In this document: one piece after another, positions 52,324 to 59,017 of the stretch
How positions within the stretch are numbered: the first letter of the stretch is position 1
How the letters are laid out: each line of letters opens with the position of its first letter
Origin: an uncultured Porphyromonadaceae bacterium
GTDB lineage: Bacteria; Bacteroidota; Bacteroidia; Bacteroidales; Muribaculaceae
Reading direction: 5' to 3'
Assembly (NCBI GenBank): GCA_947177685.1
Contig: CAMWVE010000015.1
Coordinates: forward strand, 1 to 59,017
Length of the DNA stretch: 59,017 nucleotides
Notes under the pieces: model-generated
Database searches by the model: none
The model's input: only the letters and a program-made list of their open reading frames with translations
What the model was told of the DNA's origin: nothing
Program-made: the position numbers and the translations under genes

Positions 52324-53868
52324 ATGAACAACAAAACCATACTTTGGGCTGATGACGAGATAGACCTTCTCAAGCCGCACATTCTCTTTCTAAAGCAGAA
52401 AGGCTATGACGTGGTGACTGCCAACAACGGTCATGACGCCATAGAGATTGCCGGCGAGATTCACCCTGACCTCATCATCCTCGATGAGAATATGCCCGGT
52501 CTGACCGGACTGGAGACGCTTGCCCGCATCAAACAGATTCTGCCCGCTACGCCGGTGATAATGATCACCAAGAGCGAGGAGGAGAACATCATGGATCAGG
52601 CTGTGGGCAACAAGATTTCAGACTATCTCATCAAGCCGGTGAACCCTAACCAGATTCTCATATCCATCAAGAAGCATCTGCACTCCGCAAGTCTTGTGTC
52701 GGAGAAAGCCACACGCGACTATCGCGAGGAGTTCAGCCGCATATCATCGTCGATTGCCCTGTGCGAGACTGTCGATGACTGGATGGCGCTTTACCGCCGT
52801 CTGGTTTTCTGGGAACTGGAGCTGTCGGCTACCGACACCAATATGGACGAGATGCTTGAAATGCAGAAAACGGAGGCTGACAGCGAGTTCTACAAGTTTG
52901 TCAAGCGCAACTACGAGCAGTGGGTGAACAATCCGGAGCGCGATTTCATCATGAGCCCTGACATTTTCAAGAAAAGGCTCTTTCCGCTACTCGATGCCGG
53001 CGAGAAAATCTTCTTTATCCTCATTGACAATTTCCGTCTGGACCAGTGGGCAGTGATCAAACCGCTGTTGAGCGAATTGTTCACCGTTGACGAGGAACTT
53101 TACTGCTCCATTCTCCCCACTGCCACGCAATATGCCCGCAACGCCATCTTCTCCGGACTGATGCCTGAGCGCATCGCAGCCATGTTCCCTGACCTGTGGG
53201 TCGACGAGGATGCCGAGGAGGGTAAGAACCTGAATGAATCACCGCTGATTTCGACTCATTTCGAACGCTATCGCCGCAAGTGCAAGTTCTCATATAATAA
53301 GATTAATGACTCAGCCGCCGGAGAGAAACTGTTGCGTGAGTTCTCTAATCTGGAGACAAACAACCTCAATGTGGTTGTGCTGAACTTCATTGACATGCTC
53401 TCGCATGCCCGCACGGAGTCGCGCATGATCCGCGAGCTGGCGCAGTCCAATGCCGCCTACCGCTCCATCACCGAGTCGTGGTTCCGCCATTCGGCAGCCT
53501 ACGACCTGTTCAAAGCGATTGCAGCCAAAGGCTATCGCGTGATTCTCACCACCGACCACGGCACCATCCGCGTCACCAATCCCATAAAGGTGGTAGGCGA
53601 CAAGAACACAAACACGGCGCTACGCTACAAGGTGGGCAAGAGCCTGACCTACAACAACCGTCAGGTTTACGAAATCAAGACTCCGATGCGCTACGGTCTG
53701 CCGTCGCCCAACGTGTCGTCGACATATATTTTCGCCGGTAACCGCGACTTCTTCGCCTATCCCAACAACTACAATTATTACGTCCAATATTACACCGACA
53801 CCTTCCAGCACGGCGGCATATCCATGGAGGAGATGCTCGTGCCGCTGGTGACCTTAAAAGCGAAATAA
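52324..53868 (+). CDS. porX: PorX-type response regulator with PglZ domain
   Basis: A 514-residue two-domain protein. The receiver (1-120) has all key residues: D10/D11 (WADDEID), phospho-acceptor D54 (IILDENMPG), T82 (MITKSEEE) and K104 (LIKPVNP). A helical linker leads to a PglZ alkaline phosphatase-like domain (about 210-514; [44 protein letters not shown]). PorX regulates type IX secretion with PorY, and its PglZ domain degrades cyclic oligonucleotides in described cases. It begins 12 bases after porW. The partner kinase is not in the window. ATG 52324 is preferred over TTG 52318. Confidence 0.9.
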   Translation: MNNKTILWADDEIDLLKPHILFLKQKGYDVVTANNGHDAIEIAGEIHPDLIILDENMPGLTGLETLARIKQILPATPVIMITKSEEENIMDQAVGNKISDYLIKPVNPNQILISIKKHLHSASLVSEKATRDYREEFSRISSSIALCETVDDWMALYRRLVFWELELSATDTNMDEMLEMQKTEADSEFYKFVKRNYEQWVNNPERDFIMSPDIFKKRLFPLLDAGEKIFFILIDNFRLDQWAVIKPLLSELFTVDEELYCSILPTATQYARNAIFSGLMPERIAAMFPDLWVDEDAEEGKNLNESPLISTHFERYRRKCKFSYNKINDSAAGEKLLREFSNLETNNLNVVVLNFIDMLSHARTESRMIRELAQSNAAYRSITESWFRHSAAYDLFKAIAAKGYRVILTTDHGTIRVTNPIKVVGDKNTNTALRYKVGKSLTYNNRQVYEIKTPMRYGLPSPNVSSTYIFAGNRDFFAYPNNYNYYVQYYTDTFQHGGISMEEMLVPLVTLKAK

Positions 53869-53869
53869 A

Positions 53870-54316
53870 ATGAAGAAAGAAATAAAAATAGGTTCACTCG
53901 CTGACCTCCCGGCAGCCGCCACTGAGTTTGTCAGGCTGATGGGCGACAACACCATCTTCGCCTTCTATGGCGAGATGGGCGCCGGCAAGACAACTTTCAT
54001 CAATGCGCTCTCCCACGCCTTGGGCGTAGAGGAGGATGTGACCAACTCCCCGTCGTTTTCCATCATCAACGAATATCGCTCTGACACCACAGCGGAGCTG
54101 ATCTATCATTTCGACCTCTATCGCTTGGAGAATATCGAGGAGGCGTTTGACATCGGCGTGGAGGATTATTTCGATTCCGGCGCGGTGTGTCTGCTTGAAT
54201 GGTCTGAACGGATAGAGGATATCCTTCCTGACGACACAGTCAGAGTCTACCTCGCCATCAATGATGACCTTTCACGAACAATCACTCTGGAAATCCCTGA
54301 CAATGAAGATAATTGA
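53870..54316 (+). CDS. tsaE: tRNA threonylcarbamoyladenosine ATPase TsaE
   Basis: A 148-residue P-loop ATPase. Walker A is [14 protein letters not shown] (about 36-49), followed by [12 protein letters not shown] and the family segment [20 protein letters not shown] then [14 protein letters not shown]. With TsaB and TsaD it completes N6-threonylcarbamoylation of tRNAs that read ANN codons. It starts one base after porX ends; its end overlaps birA by 14 bases. Length is typical. Confidence 0.94.
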   Translation: MKKEIKIGSLADLPAAATEFVRLMGDNTIFAFYGEMGAGKTTFINALSHALGVEEDVTNSPSFSIINEYRSDTTAELIYHFDLYRLENIEEAFDIGVEDYFDSGAVCLLEWSERIEDILPDDTVRVYLAINDDLSRTITLEIPDNEDN

Positions 54317-55040
54317 ACTTGCACAGACGCCGTCGACCAACAGCTGGCTCACCGATAATGCCGATTCGCTCCCCACTGACACCGTGGTGGTGTCGCATGA
54401 CCAGACTGCCGGACGCGGACAGCGGGGAAACTCTTGGGAGGCGGAGCCGGGTAAAAACCTCACGTTCTCCATTCTGCTGCGTCCCGATTTTGTGAAGGCT
54501 TCGGAGCAGTTCTTCATCTCGCGCGCCGTATCGGTGGGAATTGTCCGTGTGCTTGAGCGGTTTGTTCACGGCTCGGAGGAGGCAGCAATCAAATGGCCCA
54601 ATGACATTTATGTAGGCTCGCAGAAAATTGCCGGAATACTCATTGAAAACTCTCTGATGGGTGAGCATATCGAACGCTCGATTGTTGGAATTGGGTTGAA
54701 TGTCAATCAGTTACAATTTTTATCAGACGCTCCAAATCCGGTGTCGATAATTCATCTGACCGGCGAGGAGATGGCTCTGGAGCCGCTGTTGCGCGAGGTG
54801 GTCAGCTCCATTCTCTCACACATTGAAATGCTGCGCACTGCTGAAGGGCGTGCCCGCGTGACGAGCGACTATGACGCAGTGTTGTGGCGCCGCGATGGAT
54901 TTTATCCTTACATAACTGCTGCCGGCGAGGAGTTCTCAGCCGAAATCGTTGGCATAGCTCCTGACGGCATGCTGACGCTGCGTGATTCCGAGGGGCAGCT
55001 ACGCCGCTTCGCGTTCAAGGAGGTGCATTTCGTGATATGA
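54303..55040 (+). CDS. birA: biotin-[acetyl-CoA-carboxylase] ligase, class I
   Basis: A 245-residue biotin protein ligase lacking the N-terminal repressor HTH. Motifs: [31 protein letters not shown] (adenylate-binding GRG loop), [20 protein letters not shown] and GIGLNVNQ, then a C-terminal SH3-like domain. It attaches biotin to carrier proteins of biotin-dependent carboxylases. The start at 54303 (MKIIELAQT) fits the family; a longer frame from 54261 lies inside tsaE. The stop overlaps menA as ATGA. Confidence 0.93.
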   Translation: MKIIELAQTPSTNSWLTDNADSLPTDTVVVSHDQTAGRGQRGNSWEAEPGKNLTFSILLRPDFVKASEQFFISRAVSVGIVRVLERFVHGSEEAAIKWPNDIYVGSQKIAGILIENSLMGEHIERSIVGIGLNVNQLQFLSDAPNPVSIIHLTGEEMALEPLLREVVSSILSHIEMLRTAEGRARVTSDYDAVLWRRDGFYPYITAAGEEFSAEIVGIAPDGMLTLRDSEGQLRRFAFKEVHFVI

Positions 55041-55909
55041 AAAAACGTGTCAAGGCATGGATTGAGGCTATGCGCCTGCGCACCCTTCCGGCGTCGCTGG
55101 CAGGTGTGATTACGGCTGCCGGACTTGCGGCTCATTTCGGGCAGTTTCGCACGGTTCCGTTGCTGTTGTGCATGCTTTTTGCCCTGTTGGCACAGATTTC
55201 ATCCAACTTCGCCAACGAATACTACGACTTCCGTCAGGGTCTTGACAAAAAAGGTCGCGAAGGGTTTCGCCGTGGTGTCACCGAGGGTGACATAACCCCC
55301 GGAGCGATGAAAGCTGCGCTGTTCTTGACGCTCGGCGTGGCATGCTGCATAGGGCTGTCGCTGACCCTTTACGGCGGATTGTGGCTGATTGCCGTTGGGG
55401 TTGCCATAGCTGTGGGTGTAATCGCTTACAGCGCCGGACCTTATCCTTTGTCGCAACATGGATTGGGCGAGGTTGCCGCCGTGGTTTTCTTCGGACTGGT
55501 GCCTGTCAACTTCACATATTATCTCTGCTCCGGCGAGTGGAACGTGTCGGTGTTCCTTTCATCGCTTGCTTTGGGGCTGATGATCAGTAACATCATGATT
55601 GTCAACAACTATCGTGATGCCGACGATGACCGTGCCGTGGGCAAACACACCCTCGCAGTGATGTTCGGACGGCGTTTCACCTCCACGCTCTATCTGATCA
55701 ACGGCTATGCCGCCGTGGCACTGACCTTCCGGCTCTGGTACAGCCGTCCGGCATGGCTCATAGCTCCAGCCGTCTATCTGCTGCTCCACACCCTGCTCTG
55801 GTATCGCCTTACCCGTACCCTCGGCGCCCGGCTGAACCCCCTTTTAGGGATGACCGCCATGCTGATTCTGACATTCAGCATCACTTTCGCTATAGCCGTG
55901 TGGCAGTAA
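55037..55909 (+). CDS. menA: 1,4-dihydroxy-2-naphthoate polyprenyltransferase
   Basis: A 290-residue inner membrane UbiA-type prenyltransferase with about nine helices. Two Asp-rich motifs bind the prenyl diphosphate: NEYYDFRQGLD (about 55-65) and NNYRDADDDRAVGKHTLA (about 190-207). It joins the polyprenyl tail to DHNA in menaquinone synthesis, the quinone of Bacteroidales. The gene starts 4 bases inside birA. A noncoding stretch with a promoter for pyrE follows. Confidence 0.93.
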   Translation: MKKRVKAWIEAMRLRTLPASLAGVITAAGLAAHFGQFRTVPLLLCMLFALLAQISSNFANEYYDFRQGLDKKGREGFRRGVTEGDITPGAMKAALFLTLGVACCIGLSLTLYGGLWLIAVGVAIAVGVIAYSAGPYPLSQHGLGEVAAVVFFGLVPVNFTYYLCSGEWNVSVFLSSLALGLMISNIMIVNNYRDADDDRAVGKHTLAVMFGRRFTSTLYLINGYAAVALTFRLWYSRPAWLIAPAVYLLLHTLLWYRLTRTLGARLNPLLGMTAMLILTFSITFAIAVWQ

Positions 55910-55920
55910 TTGAAAAAAAA

Positions 55921-55952
55921 TTGGCAGATTTCATAATTATTCCGTATCTTTG
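55921..55952 (+). promoter_or_regulatory. promoter of the pyrE operon
   Basis: TTG at 55921-55923, 21 bases, then TATCTTTG at 55945-55952, 49 bases before the pyrE start. Confidence 0.6.
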
Positions 55953-56001
55953 TCCTATAAAACGTCACAAAATAGCATCATCATAAATCATTTTACTGCA
56001 A

Positions 56002-56640
56002 ATGAAACAGTTGGCACAACTTTTAGCGGAAAAACTGCTCGGCATCAAGGCAGTGAAACTTCAGCCTCTCAATCCCTTCACATGGGCAAGCGGCTGGAAC
56101 TCACCCATTTACACCGACAACCGCAAGACTCTCTCATATCCTGAAATTCGTAACATCATAAAGGTGGAACTGTCGCGTCTGATTGTGGAGAACTTCGGCG
56201 ATGCCGAGGCTGTGGCAGGTGTGGCTACGGGTGCCATCGCTGCCGGCGCTCTTGCTGCCGACAATCTCGGTCTGCCTTACGTCTATGTCCGTTCTACTCC
56301 CAAGGACCACGGTCTGGAAAACCTCATCGAAGGAAATCTTAAGCCCGGACAGAAAGTGGTTGTAATAGAGGACCTTGTCTCAACCGGCAAAAGCTCGCTG
56401 AAGGCTGTGGAAGCAATCCGTAACGCCGGATGTGAGGTTGTGGGCATGCTCGCCATCTTCACCTACGGCTTCCCCGTGGCTGAGGAACGCTTCAACGAAG
56501 CGGGCGTGAAGCTGATAACCCTGACAAACTACAATGCCATGATTGAGGCTGCAATTGAAATCGGTGCCATTCGCCCTGACGATGAAGAGACTCTCAAGGA
56601 ATGGCGTCAAGACCCCGAAAACTGGACCCCTAACAAATAA
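56002..56640 (+). CDS. pyrE: orotate phosphoribosyltransferase
   Basis: A 212-residue type I phosphoribosyltransferase that makes OMP from orotate and PRPP in pyrimidine synthesis. Typical segments: TWASGWNSPIYTDNRKTLSY (substrate loop), VAGVATGAIAAGALAADNLG, YVRSTPKDHGLENLIEG (flexible catalytic loop), and the PRPP motif VVVIEDLVSTGKSSLKA. Length agrees with the family. It opens a tight four-gene unit with the SRPBCC gene, argH and the Rieske-like gene. Confidence 0.95.
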   Translation: MKQLAQLLAEKLLGIKAVKLQPLNPFTWASGWNSPIYTDNRKTLSYPEIRNIIKVELSRLIVENFGDAEAVAGVATGAIAAGALAADNLGLPYVYVRSTPKDHGLENLIEGNLKPGQKVVVIEDLVSTGKSSLKAVEAIRNAGCEVVGMLAIFTYGFPVAEERFNEAGVKLITLTNYNAMIEAAIEIGAIRPDDEETLKEWRQDPENWTPNK

Positions 56641-56651
56641 TCGATCTCATC

Positions 56652-57071
56652 ATGAGCAAATATTCCGGAAAACCGTCAATGGTAAACCGCTCCAATACCG
56701 AACTCTTCTCCAAACTAAGCAATGTCGACGCCATGCGCGAGCGCTTCGAGCAGATTCCTGACGATGTAAAGGCTCAGGCAGGTCAACTCCGTTTTGAGGA
56801 TAACCGCCTGATTATCGTGACTCCTCAGGCAGGAGAGATTGCCTTTGCCATAAAGAGCGCCAAGGAACCTGAACAGATTGTCTACAGCGCCGAGCACTCG
56901 CCGGTGCCCCTCAATCTGGTTGTCGATCTCAAGCCCGTGTCGGAAAACAGCACCGAAGTGACCACCTCCATTGATGTGGAGCTTCCCATGATGCTCCGTC
57001 CGTTGGTAGGACCCCAGATGCAGAAGGCAGCCGACAAGCTTGCCGAAGTAATTTCTCAGCTTAACGCCTGA
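56652..57071 (+). CDS. SRPBCC-family protein
   Basis: A 139-residue small alpha/beta-grip protein: MVNRSNTELFSKLSNVDAMR (short helix typical of this group), a set of strands (QLRFEDNRLIIVTPQAGEIA, TEVTTSIDVELPMMLRPLVG) and a long C-terminal helix (QMQKAADKLAEVISQLN). The SRPBCC fold holds a hydrophobic pocket; Bacteroidales members next to pyrE and argH are conserved but of unknown ligand. It starts 11 bases after pyrE and ends 11 bases before argH. Confidence 0.8.
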   Translation: MSKYSGKPSMVNRSNTELFSKLSNVDAMRERFEQIPDDVKAQAGQLRFEDNRLIIVTPQAGEIAFAIKSAKEPEQIVYSAEHSPVPLNLVVDLKPVSENSTEVTTSIDVELPMMLRPLVGPQMQKAADKLAEVISQLNA

Positions 57072-57082
57072 CAATCAGTATT

Positions 57083-58423
57083 ATGGCACGGAAGATTTGG
57101 GAGAAGGACACCACTGTTGACGGTGGCGTGGAAGCTTACACCGTGGGGCGTGACCGCGAGATGGACCTGTTTCTCGCTCCTTATGACATACTCGGTTCTA
57201 TGGCTCACATAACCATGCTTGAGTCCATAGGTCTGCTTGAACGTGAGGAGCTTGCGGTGCTCTTGGAGGCGCTGCGCGACATCTACAGCCACACTCAGGA
57301 TGGTTCTTTCATCATTGAGGAAGGCGTTGAGGATGTCCACTCGCAGGTGGAGCTGATGCTGACACGCCGACTGGGTGACACAGGCAAGAAAATCCACTCC
57401 GGACGCTCACGCAACGATCAGGTGCTCGTAGACCTCAAACTGTTCATCCGTGCCGAAATAGAGACTCTCGTAGGGGAGATTTCACGTCTTGTCGACACTC
57501 TGACAGAACTCAGCGACCGTTATGCCGACATTATCATTCCCGGCTACACCCATCTGCAGGTGGCTATGCCGTCGTCCATAGGCTTGTGGCTGGGCGCATA
57601 CGCCGAATCGCTCGTCGATGACCTGACGGTGCTCCGCGCTGCCTACACCGTGGCTAACCGCAATCCGCTCGGCTCGGCTGCCGGCTACGGCTCGTCGTTT
57701 CCCCTTGACCGCGCAATGACCACACGTCTGCTTGGCTTCGACACAATGAACTACAATGTGGTCTATGCCCAGATGGGACGCGGCAAAACCGAGCGCATAG
57801 TGGCTCAGGCGATAGCTTCCGTAGCTGCCTCCATAGGCAAACTGGCATTCGATGCCTGCATGTTCTCGTCGCAGAACTTCGGGTTCATAAAGCTGCCCGA
57901 TGAATACACCACCGGCTCATCGATAATGCCCCACAAAAAGAACCCTGACGTGTTTGAGCTGACGCGCGCCAAATGTAACCGCCTGCAGGCGCTTCCTATG
58001 GAGATTACCTTGATAACCAATAATCTCCCAACCGGTTATTTTCGTGACCTTCAGCTTGTTAAGGAAAACTTTATCCCGGCGTTCGGCGAAATAGGCAGTG
58101 TCATCGACATGGTCATACGCATGCTCGCCGGCATGCAGGTCAACCCCCATGCCGCCGATGATCCGCGCTACGACATGATGTATTCCGTGGAGACCGTCAA
58201 CCGCATGGTGCAGGAGGGCGTGCCTTTCCGCGATGCCTACAAGGCTGTGGGGCGTACCATAGAACGCGGCGAATTCACGCCTGAAAAGCAGTTGCACCAC
58301 ACCCACGAGGGGTCGCTCGGAAACCTCTGTAACGACAAGATTCTGGAACTTAAAAACCGGATTGTCAGCAGCTTCGACTTTAACAAATATCACAGCGCCA
58401 TTGAAGCGCTGCTTGCCCGATGA
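57083..58423 (+). CDS. argH: argininosuccinate lyase
   Basis: A 446-residue enzyme of the fumarase/aspartase superfamily for the last step of arginine synthesis. HSGRSRNDQVLVDLKLFIR (about 105-123), PGYTHLQVAMPSS (about 155-167) and the signature loop GSSIMPHKKNPD, with the catalytic serine near residue 280, are all present. The stop overlaps the next start as ATGA. Length is slightly below the usual 455-465 but no core segment is missing. Confidence 0.95.
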   Translation: MARKIWEKDTTVDGGVEAYTVGRDREMDLFLAPYDILGSMAHITMLESIGLLEREELAVLLEALRDIYSHTQDGSFIIEEGVEDVHSQVELMLTRRLGDTGKKIHSGRSRNDQVLVDLKLFIRAEIETLVGEISRLVDTLTELSDRYADIIIPGYTHLQVAMPSSIGLWLGAYAESLVDDLTVLRAAYTVANRNPLGSAAGYGSSFPLDRAMTTRLLGFDTMNYNVVYAQMGRGKTERIVAQAIASVAASIGKLAFDACMFSSQNFGFIKLPDEYTTGSSIMPHKKNPDVFELTRAKCNRLQALPMEITLITNNLPTGYFRDLQLVKENFIPAFGEIGSVIDMVIRMLAGMQVNPHAADDPRYDMMYSVETVNRMVQEGVPFRDAYKAVGRTIERGEFTPEKQLHHTHEGSLGNLCNDKILELKNRIVSSFDFNKYHSAIEALLAR

Positions 58424-58926
58424 CACTCTCTGTCTGCAAAACTCTGAAACCGGTAGTGCTGCTGTTGGCGACAATGGCAGCGGTCTCATGTCACACCATC
58501 GATGACGACCGCATACCGCCCGCTCCGGTTCGCATAGCTTTCCCCACAGTGGCTGAATGGCAGATCTACGGCACTCCGGGTGCCACCGACTACAAGCGGT
58601 TCATAAAGGGTGAGAAAACGCCACCTAACTTTCCGTGGACCGCTCTGACCGAAACCGGCTACGGCGGGGTGTTGCTCTGTGGCGACGTGCATGGTGCCCC
58701 CGTGGCATACGACCTGTCATGTCCGGTGGAGATACGCCCTGATATCCGCATTGTTGTTGATCCTGAGGCGCTCAACGCATATTGCCCTAAGTGCCACTCC
58801 GTTTATGACATTTTCACCAACTATGGTCAGCCGCTTTCCGGACCTGCCGCCGAGCATGGCTACGGGCTCCAGAAATATTATGTCGGCGCCGGTGCCGCCG
58901 GCGAATATATGGTCATCCACAGGTAA
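58420..58926 (+). CDS. Rieske-like lipoprotein with altered metal ligands
   Basis: A 168-residue probable lipoprotein (AVSC, C24). The C-terminal half looks like a Rieske fold: GVLLCGDVHGAPVAYDLSCP, then YCPKCHSVYDIFTNYGQPLS. A normal [2Fe-2S] Rieske centre uses CxH and CxxH. Here the first pair is C101-P-V103 (no histidine), and the second region has C122, C125 and H126. It may bind zinc or have lost its cluster. It overlaps argH by 4 bases, so it is co-translated, though no metabolic link with arginine synthesis is evident. Confidence 0.7.
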   Translation: MTLSVCKTLKPVVLLLATMAAVSCHTIDDDRIPPAPVRIAFPTVAEWQIYGTPGATDYKRFIKGEKTPPNFPWTALTETGYGGVLLCGDVHGAPVAYDLSCPVEIRPDIRIVVDPEALNAYCPKCHSVYDIFTNYGQPLSGPAAEHGYGLQKYYVGAGAAGEYMVIHR

Positions 58927-58929
58927 CAG

Positions 58930-58950
58930 GCGGAAGCCGGAGGCTTCCGC
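58930..58950. repeat. family-2 palindrome variant
   Basis: GCGGAAG-CCGGAGG-CTTCCGC followed by TCCG, 4 bases after the Rieske-like gene. Relative to the copies at 28548 and 39667 the stem differs by a paired change (ATG/CAT to AAG/CTT), so pairing is kept. Confidence 0.75.
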
Positions 58951-59007
58951 TCCGCAATTGCTGGGTCAATGTAAAAAGTAGGTTGTTAAATTGTGGGCAA
59001 AGATAGT

Positions 59008-59015
59008 TAACTTTG
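59008..59015 (+). promoter_or_regulatory. promoter -7 element of a gene beyond the window
   Basis: TAACTTTG at the extreme end matches the Bacteroidota -7 element. It also forms an inverted repeat with GCAAAG at 58997-59002, which could be an operator. Confidence 0.4.
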
Positions 59016-59017
59016 CG

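Noticed and set aside
58927-59017. start of another coding gene at the window end
   Set aside because: Only a palindrome and a promoter-like element are visible; no start codon with a following frame can be supported.

Overview
The window reads as chromosome of a member of the Bacteroidota, order Bacteroidales, most likely a gut Muribaculaceae-like organism (the family level is inference). Support: a SusC/SusD pair, type V (Mfa/Fim) pilus genes, the type IX secretion regulators PorW/SprE and PorX, many lipoprotein signals, and repeated Bacteroidota promoters of the form TTG-N19/20-TAnnTTTG. Coding density is high and most genes form tight operons. No rRNA or tRNA gene was found.

Layout. 1-565 (minus): three-gene HipB/HipS/HipT-type toxin-antitoxin operon, its kinase cut by the window edge. 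639-1535 (minus): secreted TPR protein. 1693-6032: PASTA protein, RluD, Xaa-Pro aminopeptidase, gamma carbonic anhydrase-like protein and rpsU. 6033-6867: non-coding, rich in tandem repeats. 6868-14726: SusC/SusD uptake locus with two further lipoproteins. 14811-14976: a 166-bp palindromic element. 15017-19582: SPOR lipoprotein, small unknown, aspS, Nif3-like protein, zinc-ribbon protein. 19827-26630 (minus): cobalamin riboswitch driving a BtuB-like receptor, a BtuG-like beta-propeller and a large unrecognised secreted protein. 27001-28338: gdhA. 28936-38824: five-gene type V pilus operon. 38831-39738: REP-associated tyrosine transposase (RAYT) inside a cluster of REP palindromes, including a second, inverted copy of the 14.8-kb element. 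39758-46535 (minus): C11 peptidase, MscS channel, dicarboxylate symporter and two C69 dipeptidases in one tight operon. 46662-55909: unknown, cyclophilin, M16 peptidase, PorW, PorX, TsaE, BirA, MenA. 56002-58926: pyrE, SRPBCC protein, argH, Rieske-like lipoprotein.

How the parts fit. Much of the window concerns the cell surface: glycan or peptide import (SusC/D), vitamin B12 capture, pili, and extracellular proteolysis coupled to uptake of acidic amino acids. PorW and PorX belong to type IX secretion control, and both B12-locus soluble proteins end in a tail that resembles a type IX sorting end.

The most notable items are the B12 operon with its unknown 1098-residue third gene, the RAYT/REP system with two inverted 166-bp REPIN-like elements 24.5 kb apart, and the split HipBST module with a matched operator pair around its promoter.
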